A DNA stretch of 64,000 bases. Source: Amycolatopsis palatopharyngis. GTDB lineage: Bacteria > Actinomycetota > Actinomycetes > Mycobacteriales > Pseudonocardiaceae. Within the stretch, counting starts at the first letter, position 1; every line of letters starts with the position of its first letter. The translations under genes were made by a program, and so were the position numbers. The notes below the pieces were generated by a model. That model saw only the letters and a program-made list of their open reading frames with translations. It had not been told where the DNA came from and ran no database searches. Positions 46,695 to 54,748 of the stretch are shown here, piece after piece. The stretch is from assembly GCF_003385185.1 (NCBI RefSeq), contig NZ_PQHZ01000028.1, forward strand, positions 23,608-87,607, read 5' to 3'.

Positions 46695-47632
46695 ACATGC
46701 ACGAGGGCAGCGGTGACTCGACGGGTGTGCTGACCGGGACCACTCTGGCCGAATCAGTCTGGCTCGACCGGGCGCATGCCCATTCCGAGCGTATGCGCCG
46801 CTGGACCGAGCCGCACCAGGAACGCCGCTCGCGTGGTGAGAAGCATCCAGTACTGGACTTTCTTTTCACCTACTACTCGCACCGCCCGACCCACCTCCAG
46901 CGGTGGCATCCTGGTGCGGGAGTGGTGCTGGCGGGAACCGCTGCCCGCCGGTTCCTCGACCGCCCCGGTTACCGCGAGACCGAGAACGGCGTCGTACTGG
47001 ACCCCGCGGCGTTCACCGGCGCCCGGGTACGCACCGCGAGGTTCGTGGCGTCGTTGCTCGAATCGACCGCCGCACGGTCGCCACGGCTGAACTGCTTCGG
47101 GCTACACGAATGGGCGATGGTGTACCGCCAACCGGTTGACGAGGTCCGGCACGCCCAGCTTCCGCTCCGGCTCGGCACGGCCGGCACGGACGAACTGGTG
47201 GAGTCGCTGGAAATTCGCTGCGGCCACTACGACGCCTTCCGTTTCTTCACCTCGCCGGCCCGGCCCCTGAACTCGCTGCAACCCACGCGGGAGTCCCAGC
47301 TCGAACTGGAACAGCCGGGGTGCCTGCACACGAACATGGACCTGTTCAAATGGTCCTACAAACTGGCCCCGTTCATCCCGGCCGAGCTGGTCGGCGACTG
47401 CTTCGAGCTCGCGGTCGAGATTCGGGAGACCGACATGCGGGCGAGCCCGTACGACCTGAGCGGCCTCGGCTACGACCCGCTTCGGATCGAGACGGCACAG
47501 GGACGGGCGGAATACGCGCGCATCCAGGCGGAGTTCGCGCGACGCGCTGCTCCGCTACGCGCACGATTGATCGCGCACTGCCACGAACTCCTGCTCGGCG
47601 AGAACACTTTCTTGGACGATTCTCACAACTGA
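46691..47632 (+). CDS. Conserved actinobacterial protein annotated as 3-methyladenine DNA glycosylase
   Basis: A 313-residue soluble protein. Conserved-looking blocks are FTYYSHRPTHLQRWHPG, NCFGLHEWAMVYR, HYDAFRFFTSPARPLN and NMDLFKWSYKLAPF. I associate this family with the label 3-methyladenine DNA glycosylase, but I do not see the helix-hairpin-helix of AlkA or the motifs of MPG. The label may be a propagated error. GTG 46691 overlaps the previous stop by four bases, with ATG 46697 as an alternative. Confidence 0.8.
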   Translation: MNMHEGSGDSTGVLTGTTLAESVWLDRAHAHSERMRRWTEPHQERRSRGEKHPVLDFLFTYYSHRPTHLQRWHPGAGVVLAGTAARRFLDRPGYRETENGVVLDPAAFTGARVRTARFVASLLESTAARSPRLNCFGLHEWAMVYRQPVDEVRHAQLPLRLGTAGTDELVESLEIRCGHYDAFRFFTSPARPLNSLQPTRESQLELEQPGCLHTNMDLFKWSYKLAPFIPAELVGDCFELAVEIRETDMRASPYDLSGLGYDPLRIETAQGRAEYARIQAEFARRAAPLRARLIAHCHELLLGENTFLDDSHN

Positions 47633-47643
47633 GAGTCATCAGG

Positions 47644-47671
47644 TTGTCCAGAGTTCATCCCCTGTTAGAGT
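47644..47671 (+). promoter_or_regulatory. Candidate promoter before the secreted protein gene
   Basis: TTGTCC (47644-47649) and TAGAGT (47666-47671) have a 16-bp spacer and lie about 75 bp before the start. A small CCGGC/GCCGG hairpin follows at 47709-47721. Confidence 0.4.
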
Positions 47672-47744
47672 GATAACGTTTTGGTAATGCACGGAGGGCA
47701 ATCAACTTCCGGCTTTGCCGGGTTTCGCGAGTGGAAGGACATCG

Positions 47745-48407
47745 ATGGGGCGTCACAGCAGGGTCGAAATTCCGGCTCCGCCGTCTCCCGACAGTTGCAC
47801 CTCCACTGGCACCCACAGGGTCATCGGGCGCGGTCCCCGCCGCAGGATCGCCGCATGGCCCATCGCGTGTGCGGTACTCGTCGCCCTGCTCGGCCTCGGC
47901 TGGACCGGCTGGAACTGGGCCGACGACATGCTCAACCGCCGCGCCGAGGCCCAGGCGTCCAGTTGCCCGGAGGGCGACACCGCGCTGCGCGTCGTCGTCA
48001 CCCCCAGTGCGGAGAAGGCGGTCACCGCCGCGGCTCAGCGCTGGAACCAGGCCAACACGGTCGTACGCGCCCACTGCGTGCGGGTCAACGTCGACGCCGT
48101 CGCCTCCAGGGCGGTGCTCGACGCCCTGACCGGTAAGACCGGCCTCGAACCGATCGACGGCCTGCCCGCCGGCTGGATCCCCGAGTCCTCCTGGTGGACC
48201 AGCGAACTGGACAGCACCGAGCCGCAGCTGATCGGCTCCCCCGCCGAGTCGGTGGCCTCTGGCGGCTCGGCGGACTACCCCTTCCTCGGCCTGTCCGGGG
48301 AGGGCATCACCGTCGTGCACGAGCACGCGACACAGTCGTTCCGCGCGTTCCTGCTCGAACCCGCACAGCAGCAGCTCTTCGCCGGCAACGGGGTGTCCCC
48401 GCGCTGA
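47745..48407 (+). CDS. Membrane-anchored or secreted protein, binding-protein-like fragment
   Basis: A 220-residue protein. Basic N terminus, TM near residues 37-58, then LRVVVTPSAEKAVTAAAQRW and AWIPESS-like WIPESSWWTSEL. This recalls the N-terminal solute-binding part of actinobacterial binding-domain plus VWA proteins of 500 or more residues. The end SFRAFLLEPAQQQLF matches the last helix of such a binding domain. The middle of the domain and any VWA are absent, so it may be an internally shortened relative. ATG 47745 has GGAAGGA upstream. Confidence 0.6.
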   Translation: MGRHSRVEIPAPPSPDSCTSTGTHRVIGRGPRRRIAAWPIACAVLVALLGLGWTGWNWADDMLNRRAEAQASSCPEGDTALRVVVTPSAEKAVTAAAQRWNQANTVVRAHCVRVNVDAVASRAVLDALTGKTGLEPIDGLPAGWIPESSWWTSELDSTEPQLIGSPAESVASGGSADYPFLGLSGEGITVVHEHATQSFRAFLLEPAQQQLFAGNGVSPR

Positions 48408-48434
48408 CATCCGGCGTTGTCAGCGCCGGATGTC
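48406..48434. terminator. Hairpin between convergent genes
   Basis: GACATCCGGCG (48406-48416) and CGCCGGATGTC (48424-48434) form a perfect 11-bp stem with a 7-nt loop. The left arm begins inside the stop codon of the plus-strand gene and the right arm overlaps the end of the minus-strand XRE gene by two bases. Likely a shared terminator. Confidence 0.8.
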
Positions 48435-49224
48435 AGCGCCGGATGAGCGTTTCGGCCGTGGCATCGTCCGCGGGGTAGAACGACTCGATCGACAGCTCCG
48501 CGAGTGTGACGTCGAGTGGCGTGCCGAACGTGGCGACCGTGCTGAAGAACGTGAGTTCGCCGGCACCATGCCGTAACCGCAGCGGCACCACGATGTCCCC
48601 CGGCCCCGGCACGTCGACCTCGGGAACCTCGTCCTCGCACGGATACGCCCTTAACTCGGCGAGCAACTCCGCCAGCGCGCCGTCCGCCGTCGCCCGCACC
48701 TCGCGCCGCAGCCTGCCCAGCAGGTGGGCCCGCCACTCCCCCAGATTGGCGATCCGCGAAGCCATCCCCTCCGGATGCAGAGTGACGCGCAGGACGTTCA
48801 CCGGCGGGGTGAGCAGGTCCTGCGCCACTCCTTCGGTCAGCACCGCGATACTCGCGTTGCCATCGACCAGATTCCACAACCTGTCGATCACCACCGCCGG
48901 ATATGGTTCGTGTGCCCGCAACAGTCTGCGCACCGCCTGCCGTGCGACGGCAAGGGCGGGATCACTGAGCGACGACTCCGAGTAGATCGGGGCGTACCCG
49001 GCCGCCAGGAGCAGCTGGTTGCGTTCCCGCAGCGGGACGTCCAGGTGCTCACCGAGGCGCAACACCATGTCCCTGCTGGGTTTCGCCCGCCCGGTCTCGA
49101 CGAAGCTGAGATGACGGGTGGAGATGTCCGCGGCGATGGCGAGGTCCAGCTGACTGGTCCGGCGCCGGTCGCGCCACTCCCGCAGCAGTTCCCCTACCGG
49201 GCGAGCTGAGATCGTCGTCGTCAC
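48433..49224 (-). CDS. XRE-family regulator with MmyB-like ligand domain
   Basis: A 263-residue protein. The N-terminal HTH is LREWRDRRRTSQLDLAIAAD, then STRHLSFVETGRAKPSRDMV. A PAS-like MmyB domain follows (YPAVVIDRLWNLVDGNASIAV and the ending LSIESFYPADDATAE), thought to bind a fatty-acid-like ligand in relatives. GTG 49224 is abutted by a hairpin (49224-49241). A tandem glycine riboswitch lies on the same strand 70 nt upstream. If the riboswitch controls it, this is an unusual target. The expected gcvP is not here. Confidence 0.85.
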   Translation of the reverse strand: MTTTISARPVGELLREWRDRRRTSQLDLAIAADISTRHLSFVETGRAKPSRDMVLRLGEHLDVPLRERNQLLLAAGYAPIYSESSLSDPALAVARQAVRRLLRAHEPYPAVVIDRLWNLVDGNASIAVLTEGVAQDLLTPPVNVLRVTLHPEGMASRIANLGEWRAHLLGRLRREVRATADGALAELLAELRAYPCEDEVPEVDVPGPGDIVVPLRLRHGAGELTFFSTVATFGTPLDVTLAELSIESFYPADDATAETLIRR

Positions 49225-49241
49225 CGGTAGGACGTTACCGG
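49224..49241 (-). promoter_or_regulatory. Hairpin abutting the XRE start codon, possible expression platform
   Basis: CCGGTA (49224-49229) and TACCGG (49236-49241) pair with a 6-nt loop. In the minus-strand RNA the stem ends on the first base of the GTG. It would hide the initiation region and could be the switch part of the upstream riboswitch. A further TCGCAG/CTGCGA pair at 49266-49286 offers an alternative fold. Confidence 0.35.
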
Positions 49242-49294
49242 CGGCGGTTCACCGTAACCATTACCTCGCAGGTCAATCCACTGCGAAGCTGGAA

Positions 49295-49515
49295 TGGCCT
49301 CCCCCTCTGTCCGTGCCCGTGAACCGGGCGCCTGAGAGGTTCGCCCTGCTTTCTGCTGGGCTTGCACCTTCGGCGGGGCCGGCGGAGGGTAGCCCGACGA
49401 CCCGCTTTCCAGAGGCGTCTCACCCCCGCGGTCCCTGATGCCTGAGAGTTTCCGGGGAGGAGTTGCTCCTTCGGCGCCAGACCCACTGTTGGTGGCCTGG
49501 TCTCTCCCGCGCGGG
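49295..49515 (-). ncRNA. Tandem glycine riboswitch
   Basis: Read on the minus strand, two aptamer-like units follow each other. Unit 1 (about 49512-49404) has GGGAGAGACC, GCGCCGAAGGAGCAA, AAACTCTCAGGCA and ACGCCTCTGG. Unit 2 (about 49400-49295) has GCCGAAGGTGCAAGCC, ACCTCTCAGGCG and GGACAGAGGGGG. These are the conserved pieces of the gcvT glycine riboswitch, and the short linker fits the tandem form. It normally activates glycine-cleavage genes. Here the next gene on the strand is an XRE/MmyB regulator. Confidence 0.85.
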
Positions 49516-49597
49516 TTCGGCGACAACGCTGATCACCTTAGCGCCCCCGCCTCCGTGCGGTCCGAGCGGTAGGTGCCCGGGCAGAAGCGCAGGCGGG

Positions 49598-50164
49598 TCA
49601 GCCCGTACGCCGGGCGCTTCGCCGCTGTGAGAGTTCGTCGGGAACCTGCTGCTCGATCTCGCCGCCGTCGGCGCGCTCCGCGGGGAACTCGTGAATCGTC
49701 CCGCTGATCTCCTGCATGGCGCCGCTGACCGCGATGCCGAACACGCCCTGACCGCCCTGCAGCAGATCCACGATCTCCTCCGGTGAGGTGCACTCGTAGA
49801 CGGTCGTGCCGTCCGAGAACAACGTCACCCTGGCCAGATCCCGCACACCTCGTACCCGCAGGTGCTCGACCGCGACCCTGATGTTCTGCAACGACACCCC
49901 GGTATCGAGCAGCCGCTTCACGATCTTCAGGACGAGGATGTCCTTGAACGAGTAGAGACGTTGCGAGCCGGAGCCATGTGCGGTGCGGATACTCGGTGCG
50001 ACGAGCTTCGTCCTGGCCCAGTAGTCGAGCTGGCGATAGGTGATACCGGCGATCTGACACGCGGCCGGACCCCGGTAGCCGACCAGCTCGTCCGGCAGCG
50101 ACGCATCGGGGAACAACTCACCCTGCTCGCCGTCGACGGCCTCGATCGGCCTCTCCTCGACCAC
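49598..50164 (-). CDS. MerR-family regulator (Rv1830/McdR type)
   Basis: A 188-residue MerR-like protein. The winged helix starts at GYRGPAACQIAGITYRQLDY and continues with WARTKLVAPSI, GSGSQRLYSFKDILVLKIVK and LDTGVSLQNIRVAVEHLR. The C terminus is acidic and lacks metal-binding cysteines. It matches the mycobacterial Rv1830 protein, linked to control of cell division. GTG 50164 follows GGGGAGG by six bases. In mycobacteria gcvB (gcvP) lies just downstream; here that place is taken by the riboswitch and the XRE gene. Confidence 0.88.
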   Translation of the reverse strand: MVEERPIEAVDGEQGELFPDASLPDELVGYRGPAACQIAGITYRQLDYWARTKLVAPSIRTAHGSGSQRLYSFKDILVLKIVKRLLDTGVSLQNIRVAVEHLRVRGVRDLARVTLFSDGTTVYECTSPEEIVDLLQGGQGVFGIAVSGAMQEISGTIHEFPAERADGGEIEQQVPDELSQRRSARRTG

Positions 50165-50371
50165 GCATGCCTCCCCTCGCCCGGCCCCATGGCCGACGAA
50201 CGACACCGCGGCTCCCAGGAGCGGGAACCCCGGATGACAATCGCGACCAGCAGCACACCGGCAGGGGAACTACACTGACGCGATTTATCTCCTCCGACGG
50301 TAAGCGGGTCGGACGAAGCGGTCAACGCGACGCGCGGGCACCCGGCCAGCTCTCCGGGACGGCACCTCCCT

Positions 50372-50417
50372 TTGACGCCTCTTACTTGCCCAGGTAACTT
50401 CTTACTCATGCAAGTAA
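50372..50417 (+). promoter_or_regulatory. Promoter with two phased TetR-type operators
   Basis: TTGACG (50372-50377), 17 bp, TAACTT (50395-50400) make a promoter whose transcript would start at or near the ATG at 50408. Two 16-bp dyads of the form TTACT-N6-(A/G)GTAA lie at 50382-50397 and 50402-50417. Their centres are 20 bp apart, about two helical turns. One covers the spacer and -10, the other the start codon. Confidence 0.65.
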
Positions 50418-51061
50418 ACAGCGAACGCGCCGAGCAGTTCGGCAACGGAATGGGTCGCGGCGCCGGCGAGCACACCCGACGCGGGCAGATCATCGAAGCG
50501 ACCATCGCGACAGTCGCGGAGATCGGCTACTCGAAGACGTCCTTCGCCCGCATCGTCGAGCGGGCAGGATTGAGCAGCACGAGGCTCATCTCCTACCACT
50601 TCGCCGGAAAAGCCGATCTCATGCAGGCGACACTCAGCAGCATCATCGACACCATGGACAGCTTCCTCGGAACACGGACGCCGCGAAAGGCCTGCCGTGC
50701 GAGACTGCTGCGCGCCTGCATCGAGTCCGAGATCGCCTTCCTCGGCGCGTACCCCGAACACATGCGGACACTCGTCGAGATCGGCACCCACGCGCGAGGC
50801 GACCTGGGGGCTCCGATCCTCGGCATGGTCTGGCACGACCTCCGGGTCGGCCGCCTCGAACGGCAACTGCACCAGGGACAGCGAGAGGGAGTGTTCGGCG
50901 AATTCGACGTGGCCGTCATGGCCATGACGATCAGACAGGCACTGGACGGCGTGTCACTACGGCTCACCGAGAACCCGGAACTGGACGTTCAGGCGTACGG
51001 CCAGGAACTCGCCGGGCTCTTCGACCGCGCCACCCGCGCTGCCCCCGCTCAGACCCAGTAA
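50408..51061 (+). CDS. TetR-family regulator
   Basis: A 217-residue TetR protein. The HTH is GQIIEATIATVAEIGYSKTS, then LSSTRLISYHFAGKADLMQ, and an all-helical C-terminal domain follows. It is inserted on the plus strand between two genes of the otherwise conserved MerR/DUF151/MerR/garA minus-strand block. The ATG at 50408 sits inside the second operator, so translation may be from a very short or absent leader. No other obvious target gene is adjacent. Confidence 0.88.
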   Translation: MQVNSERAEQFGNGMGRGAGEHTRRGQIIEATIATVAEIGYSKTSFARIVERAGLSSTRLISYHFAGKADLMQATLSSIIDTMDSFLGTRTPRKACRARLLRACIESEIAFLGAYPEHMRTLVEIGTHARGDLGAPILGMVWHDLRVGRLERQLHQGQREGVFGEFDVAVMAMTIRQALDGVSLRLTENPELDVQAYGQELAGLFDRATRAAPAQTQ

Positions 51062-51064
51062 CCA

Positions 51065-51084
51065 CGCCGGAGGCTTATCCGGCG
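51065..51084. terminator. Short hairpin between convergent genes
   Basis: CGCCGG (51065-51070) and CCGGCG (51079-51084) pair over an 8-nt loop, just after the TetR stop and before the end of the DUF151 gene. Weak candidate for a terminator. Confidence 0.35.
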
Positions 51085-51112
51085 CCGGTTCGGCCATGGC
51101 GGCGGAGGCCCT

Positions 51113-51586
51113 CTAGGTGTCCGCGCCGCGGAAGTCTTCCGGCGATACCGAGTCGAGGAATTCGCGGAACTTCTCGACCTCGTCCTCCTGCTCGTCCGGG
51201 ATGATCAGACCGGCCTCCTCGAGGACGCCGTCCTCGGCGTGGATCGGCACCCCCGCACGCAGGGCCAGCGCGATCGAGTCGCTCGGGCGTGCGGATACCC
51301 GGATGTCACCGTCGAACACGAGTTCGGCGAAGAAGGTGCCTTCACGCAGATCGGTGATCACGACCTGCTCAAGTTCACGTCCCAGCGCGCCGATGACCTC
51401 TTTCAGAAGGTCATGGGTAAGCGGCCTTGCTGGACGAACTCCCTGCTGCTCCAACGCGATCGCCGTGGCTTCGACCGAGCCGATCCAGATCGGCAGGTAT
51501 CGCTCGCCCTCAGTCTCGCGCAGCAACAAGATCGGCTGATTCGCGGGCAACTCGACCCGTACACCGACGACGCGCATCTCGTTCAT
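51113..51586 (-). CDS. Bifunctional nuclease family protein (DUF151)
   Basis: A 157-residue protein of the BFN/DUF151 family, counterpart of Rv1829. Motifs are ILLLRETEGERYLPIWIG, EATAIALEQQGVRPARPLTH and SDSIALALRAGVPI, followed by an acidic C terminus. A nuclease activity has been reported for plant members; bacterial function is less clear. It lies between the two MerR genes of the garA neighbourhood. Confidence 0.9.
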   Translation of the reverse strand: MNEMRVVGVRVELPANQPILLLRETEGERYLPIWIGSVEATAIALEQQGVRPARPLTHDLLKEVIGALGRELEQVVITDLREGTFFAELVFDGDIRVSARPSDSIALALRAGVPIHAEDGVLEEAGLIIPDEQEDEVEKFREFLDSVSPEDFRGADT

Positions 51587-51848
51587 CGGGCTTCGCCTCC
51601 CTCTTCTGCGCGCGGGCTGCAGCGCTGGTACGAGGATCCCGCATCGACAATATCGACGGTACCCGTCCCGTGAGCGCTGTGCTCGCTGGTGTCGTGTGCT
51701 CGCTGTCGTGGTGGCTGTGTCGACTGCTCCGGGTCCATCCTAGGCAAACCCATCCCCAACCGTACGGCATTCCACGCCGAATCTGGGGTCACAGCATTGT
51801 GCCGAAATCGGTTCCATCACAGCCCCGGAAGCCGGCCTCTCGGCCCGT

Positions 51849-52613
51849 TCAGTGCCCGGTCACGCCGCGGATGCCCGCCTTGACCAGCAAGGTATGCAGG
51901 GTCACCGACAGCGCGGCGAGTTCGCGCACCAATTCGTCTGCCCGCTCCTTCGCTCCCGCGTCACGATGCCGGAACACGGGAGCGACAATCTGTTCCAGCA
52001 GACCGACTTCGCGGTCGGCGGACGCCCGGAACGCGCGCAGATGCCTCGGCTCGATTCCGAAGTCCGTCATCGCCTTGACCGTCTTCGCGACCAGCACCGC
52101 ATCGCCGTCGAAGAAGCCGGCCGGGCCGGGCCGGATCAGCCCGTACTGCTGCAGCTCGCTCAGCGTCTCCGCATCGACCCCAGCCTCGGCGAGCAGCTCT
52201 TCCTGCGTCAACCGGGTCTCCCGGCGCGACGCGAAGTCGTCCGCGCAGGGCACCGGCGTTCCTCCGCCGTCGAGGTGCTCGTCCCCCGGCGCACCGAGCG
52301 ACACCAGCTTGCGGGGCAGGCGGGGTGCCGGTGTCGCCGGTTCGATGCCACGATCCGCGGCGTCCAACTGCTCCTTGATGACCTTCAGCGGCAGGTAATG
52401 ATCCCGCTGGGCGGACAGCACGAACCGCAACCGTTCGACGTCCGCGGCGGCGAACTGCCGATAACCGGACGGCGTACGGCCAGGTTGAACCAGTCCCTCG
52501 GATTCGAGGAACCGGATCTTCGAAATGGTGACGTCGGGAAAATCGCCGCGCAGCTGCGCCAGCACGGCCCCGATGCTCAATCCATCGCGCTGTGGCCGCC
52601 CGGCCGCCGTCAC
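51849..52613 (-). CDS. MerR-family regulator (Rv1828 type)
   Basis: A 254-residue MerR protein. The N-terminal winged helix is LSIGAVLAQLRGDFPDVTIS, then KIRFLESEGLVQPGRTPSGY and FLPLKVI-like HYLPLKVIKEQLD. A second domain of about 110 residues starts at RLTQEELLAEAGVDAETLSE. It matches Rv1828 in length and in its place directly after garA, and it overlaps garA by four bases. Confidence 0.9.
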   Translation of the reverse strand: MTAAGRPQRDGLSIGAVLAQLRGDFPDVTISKIRFLESEGLVQPGRTPSGYRQFAAADVERLRFVLSAQRDHYLPLKVIKEQLDAADRGIEPATPAPRLPRKLVSLGAPGDEHLDGGGTPVPCADDFASRRETRLTQEELLAEAGVDAETLSELQQYGLIRPGPAGFFDGDAVLVAKTVKAMTDFGIEPRHLRAFRASADREVGLLEQIVAPVFRHRDAGAKERADELVRELAALSVTLHTLLVKAGIRGVTGH

Positions 52614-53074
52614 TGTGCCCCCTGGCCCCCGTGTCCGGGCCCGGTCAGGAAGACGAGGCGGAACTTCCCGATCTGTACCTCGTCACCGCCCGCGAGAACC
52701 GCCTGGTCGACCGGCTCGCGATTGACGTAGGTGCCGTTCAGGCTGCCGACGTCGATCACCACGAACTCGCCACCCTCACGGCGGAACTCCGCGTGCCTGC
52801 GCGAAACCGTCACATCGTCGAGGAAGATGTCGCTGTCCGGGTGCCTGCCCGCACTGGTGGTGTCCCTGTCGAGCAGGAAGCGCGACCCAGCGTTCGGGCC
52901 CCGCTTGACGACCAGCAATGCCGATCCGGCCGGCAGCGCGTCGACCCCGGCAACTGGCGGCTCGGGTGCCTGCGTCTCCTGGCCCTCGACCTCGGCGAGG
53001 AAGTCGGCCCGGAAGACGGAGGTCCGCTCCGGAGACTGCTCCGGGGGAACGCCGGGCCCGTCGTTCGTGCTCAC
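52610..53074 (-). CDS. garA: FHA-domain regulator of 2-oxoglutarate metabolism
   Basis: GarA binds and inhibits 2-oxoglutarate dehydrogenase and glutamate dehydrogenase when unphosphorylated. The 154-residue protein has the FHA domain near 60-135 (SAGRHPDSDIFLDDVTVSRR and GSLNGTYVNREPVD). The N-terminal control motif is ERTSVFRADFL instead of ETTSVFRADFL. The residue equal to mycobacterial Thr22 (PknB site) is present as Thr18, but that equal to Thr21 (PknG site) is Arg17. Rv1827 is the orthologue. Confidence 0.95.
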   Translation of the reverse strand: MSTNDGPGVPPEQSPERTSVFRADFLAEVEGQETQAPEPPVAGVDALPAGSALLVVKRGPNAGSRFLLDRDTTSAGRHPDSDIFLDDVTVSRRHAEFRREGGEFVVIDVGSLNGTYVNREPVDQAVLAGGDEVQIGKFRLVFLTGPGHGGQGAQ

Positions 53075-53213
53075 CTGAGCTCCTTACGCACTGGAAGGTT
53101 CGGTACTGGAGAACGTGTGGTTGCCAACGTACCGTGCCTGATCGGTTCCGGACGCCGGGGCTCCCCCTTCCGCCATGTCACGATTGCGGCGCGAGCACGG
53201 CCGGTCCCGGGTG

Positions 53214-53600
53214 TCAGCCGCCGATGAGCTTGCTGTAGGCATCGGCGTCGAGCAGTGCGTCCACGCTGGCCGGGTCGGTGGGTGCGATCTCGACGAGCCA
53301 GCCCTCGCCGTAGGGGTCGCTGTTGAGCAGCTCCGGCGACTGCGAAACGTCCTCGTTCACGGCGACGACCTCGCCGTCCACGGGAGCGAACAACTCCGAA
53401 ACGCTCTTGGTGGACTCCACCTCGCCGAACACCTCGCCAGCGGATACCGCCGCGCCGACCGCGGGGAGGTCGACGAACACGACGTCGCCCAACTGGTCCT
53501 GCGCGTACTCGGTGATGCCGACCCGCACCGGGCCGCCCTCGCGAGCGGCGACCCACTCGTGCTCCTCGGTGTAGCGAAGTTCCCCGGGTGTGGACAACAC
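53214..53600 (-). CDS. gcvH: Glycine cleavage system H protein
   Basis: The lipoyl carrier of glycine cleavage, 128 residues. The lipoyl-lysine lies in VESTKSVSEL near residue 63. The N-terminal YTEEHEWV, the central GDVVFVDLPAVG and the C-terminal GEGWLVEIAPTDP match the family. GTG 53600 follows GGAAAGGGG. The frame upstream to 53843 has no support. It is upstream of garA, as in mycobacteria. No gcvP or gcvT is in this window. Confidence 0.93.
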   Translation of the reverse strand: MLSTPGELRYTEEHEWVAAREGGPVRVGITEYAQDQLGDVVFVDLPAVGAAVSAGEVFGEVESTKSVSELFAPVDGEVVAVNEDVSQSPELLNSDPYGEGWLVEIAPTDPASVDALLDADAYSKLIGG

Positions 53601-53749
53601 GTTCCCCTTTCCTCCCGTGGCCCGAGCGTAGCCGTCCGCCCGCCCGCTCGCGTCATCTTGCCGCGCGGGCGCGAGGTCCTCCACTCGACCGGGCGTCGGT
53701 TTCGCCCGGAATTCGGCTGAACCGGTCCAGCGGCCGGGCAGGCGGGTGG

Positions 53750-54430
53750 CTAACGCACGGAGTTTCTGGACGCACCGGAAACGGCGCGCACGGTCTGGAC
53801 CACATACAGCACTCCGGACCAGAAGTAGAGCACCGCGCCCCATAGCGAGAAGGCGTACGCCACCGGGCGGGCCACCTCGGCCATCGTCGAGCCGCCCTGG
53901 GTCAGCAGCAGCAACGGGAAGGCGTACATCAGATTGAACGTGGCGGCCTTGCCTACGTAGGTGACCTCCGGTGGCCCGAAACCACGCCAGCGCAGGACGA
54001 GCAGGCAGACCCCGACACAGAGTTCACGCGTCAGCAGCGCCACCACCAGCCACCACGGCACGATGTCGCGGAACAGGAACGCGATCAGTGTCGCGGCGAT
54101 GTAGAGCCGATCTGCGGCGGGATCGAGCAACCGGCCCAACCTGCTCATCTGGTCCAGCCAGCGCGCCAGCTTTCCGTCGAGCCAGTCACTGAAGCCGGCG
54201 AACATCAGGACGGCCAGCGCCCAGCCGTCTTCCTCGGGCCCCAGCAGCAACCAGAGAAAGACCGGCACCAGCGCAAGGCGAAGGATCGAGAGCAGATTGG
54301 GCACCGTGAGCGCCTGCCGGGCCAGCGACGGCTCCGGCCGGGCAGCCGATCGGCTCTGCCCGGCCACTGCCGCCTGCCCGTCTTCAGGACGGTTCGACCC
54401 GTCCCTCTGCGAAGTCTCCGGTTCGCTCAC
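53750..54430 (-). CDS. CDP-alcohol phosphatidyltransferase
   Basis: A 226-residue membrane enzyme. After a polar N terminus come about six TMs and the full signature D-x2-DG-x2-AR-x8-G-x3-D-x3-D, seen as DWLDGKLARWLDQMSRLGRL followed by LDPAAD. It probably makes phosphatidylglycerol phosphate or cardiolipin (PgsA-like; mycobacterial Rv1822 holds the same neighbourhood). The alcohol acceptor cannot be read from sequence. Confidence 0.9.
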   Translation of the reverse strand: MSEPETSQRDGSNRPEDGQAAVAGQSRSAARPEPSLARQALTVPNLLSILRLALVPVFLWLLLGPEEDGWALAVLMFAGFSDWLDGKLARWLDQMSRLGRLLDPAADRLYIAATLIAFLFRDIVPWWLVVALLTRELCVGVCLLVLRWRGFGPPEVTYVGKAATFNLMYAFPLLLLTQGGSTMAEVARPVAYAFSLWGAVLYFWSGVLYVVQTVRAVSGASRNSVR

Positions 54431-54460
54431 GGACTTACCGTAGCCGCAGCGTCCCCGGCG

Positions 54461-54748
54461 TCAGCTCGCGCGGCGGTAGCTCCAGCCGCGCCGCTGCAAC
54501 TGCGCGCCGGTCAGGGCCTGCGGCCTGCCGTGTCCGTCGGTACCCATCCAGCGTGGGCGGCCCGATCCGCCTTCGAGAACATACGGCCGACCGTCGCTCC
54601 ACACCACGGTGCAGGGCGTGGTCGGCGGACCGCCCGCCGTGCGGGCGCCCAGCGCTGATGCTGGCCCAGTTTCAGTCCGGTTCTGTTGCTTGACGCCCTG
54701 CCGCCTCGATAGCGAGACGTCGTCGGCCGAATCAGTTTCGGTACTCAT
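54461..54748 (-). CDS. Small hypothetical protein
   Basis: A 95-residue polar protein with no TM. The middle is low complexity (GPASALGARTAGGPP). The C-terminal half (CTVVWSDGRPYVLEGGSGRP, then ALTGAQLQRRGWSYRRAS) looks structured and conserved-like. ATG 54748 is preferred over the upstream start at 54829 because the extra residues look non-coding. I do not recognise the family. Confidence 0.6.
   Translation of the reverse strand: MSTETDSADDVSLSRRQGVKQQNRTETGPASALGARTAGGPPTTPCTVVWSDGRPYVLEGGSGRPRWMGTDGHGRPQALTGAQLQRRGWSYRRAS

Noticed and set aside
49221..49526. A 101-codon frame through the glycine riboswitch
   Set aside because: It covers the structured RNA and has a low-complexity product; the conserved aptamer segments explain the sequence.
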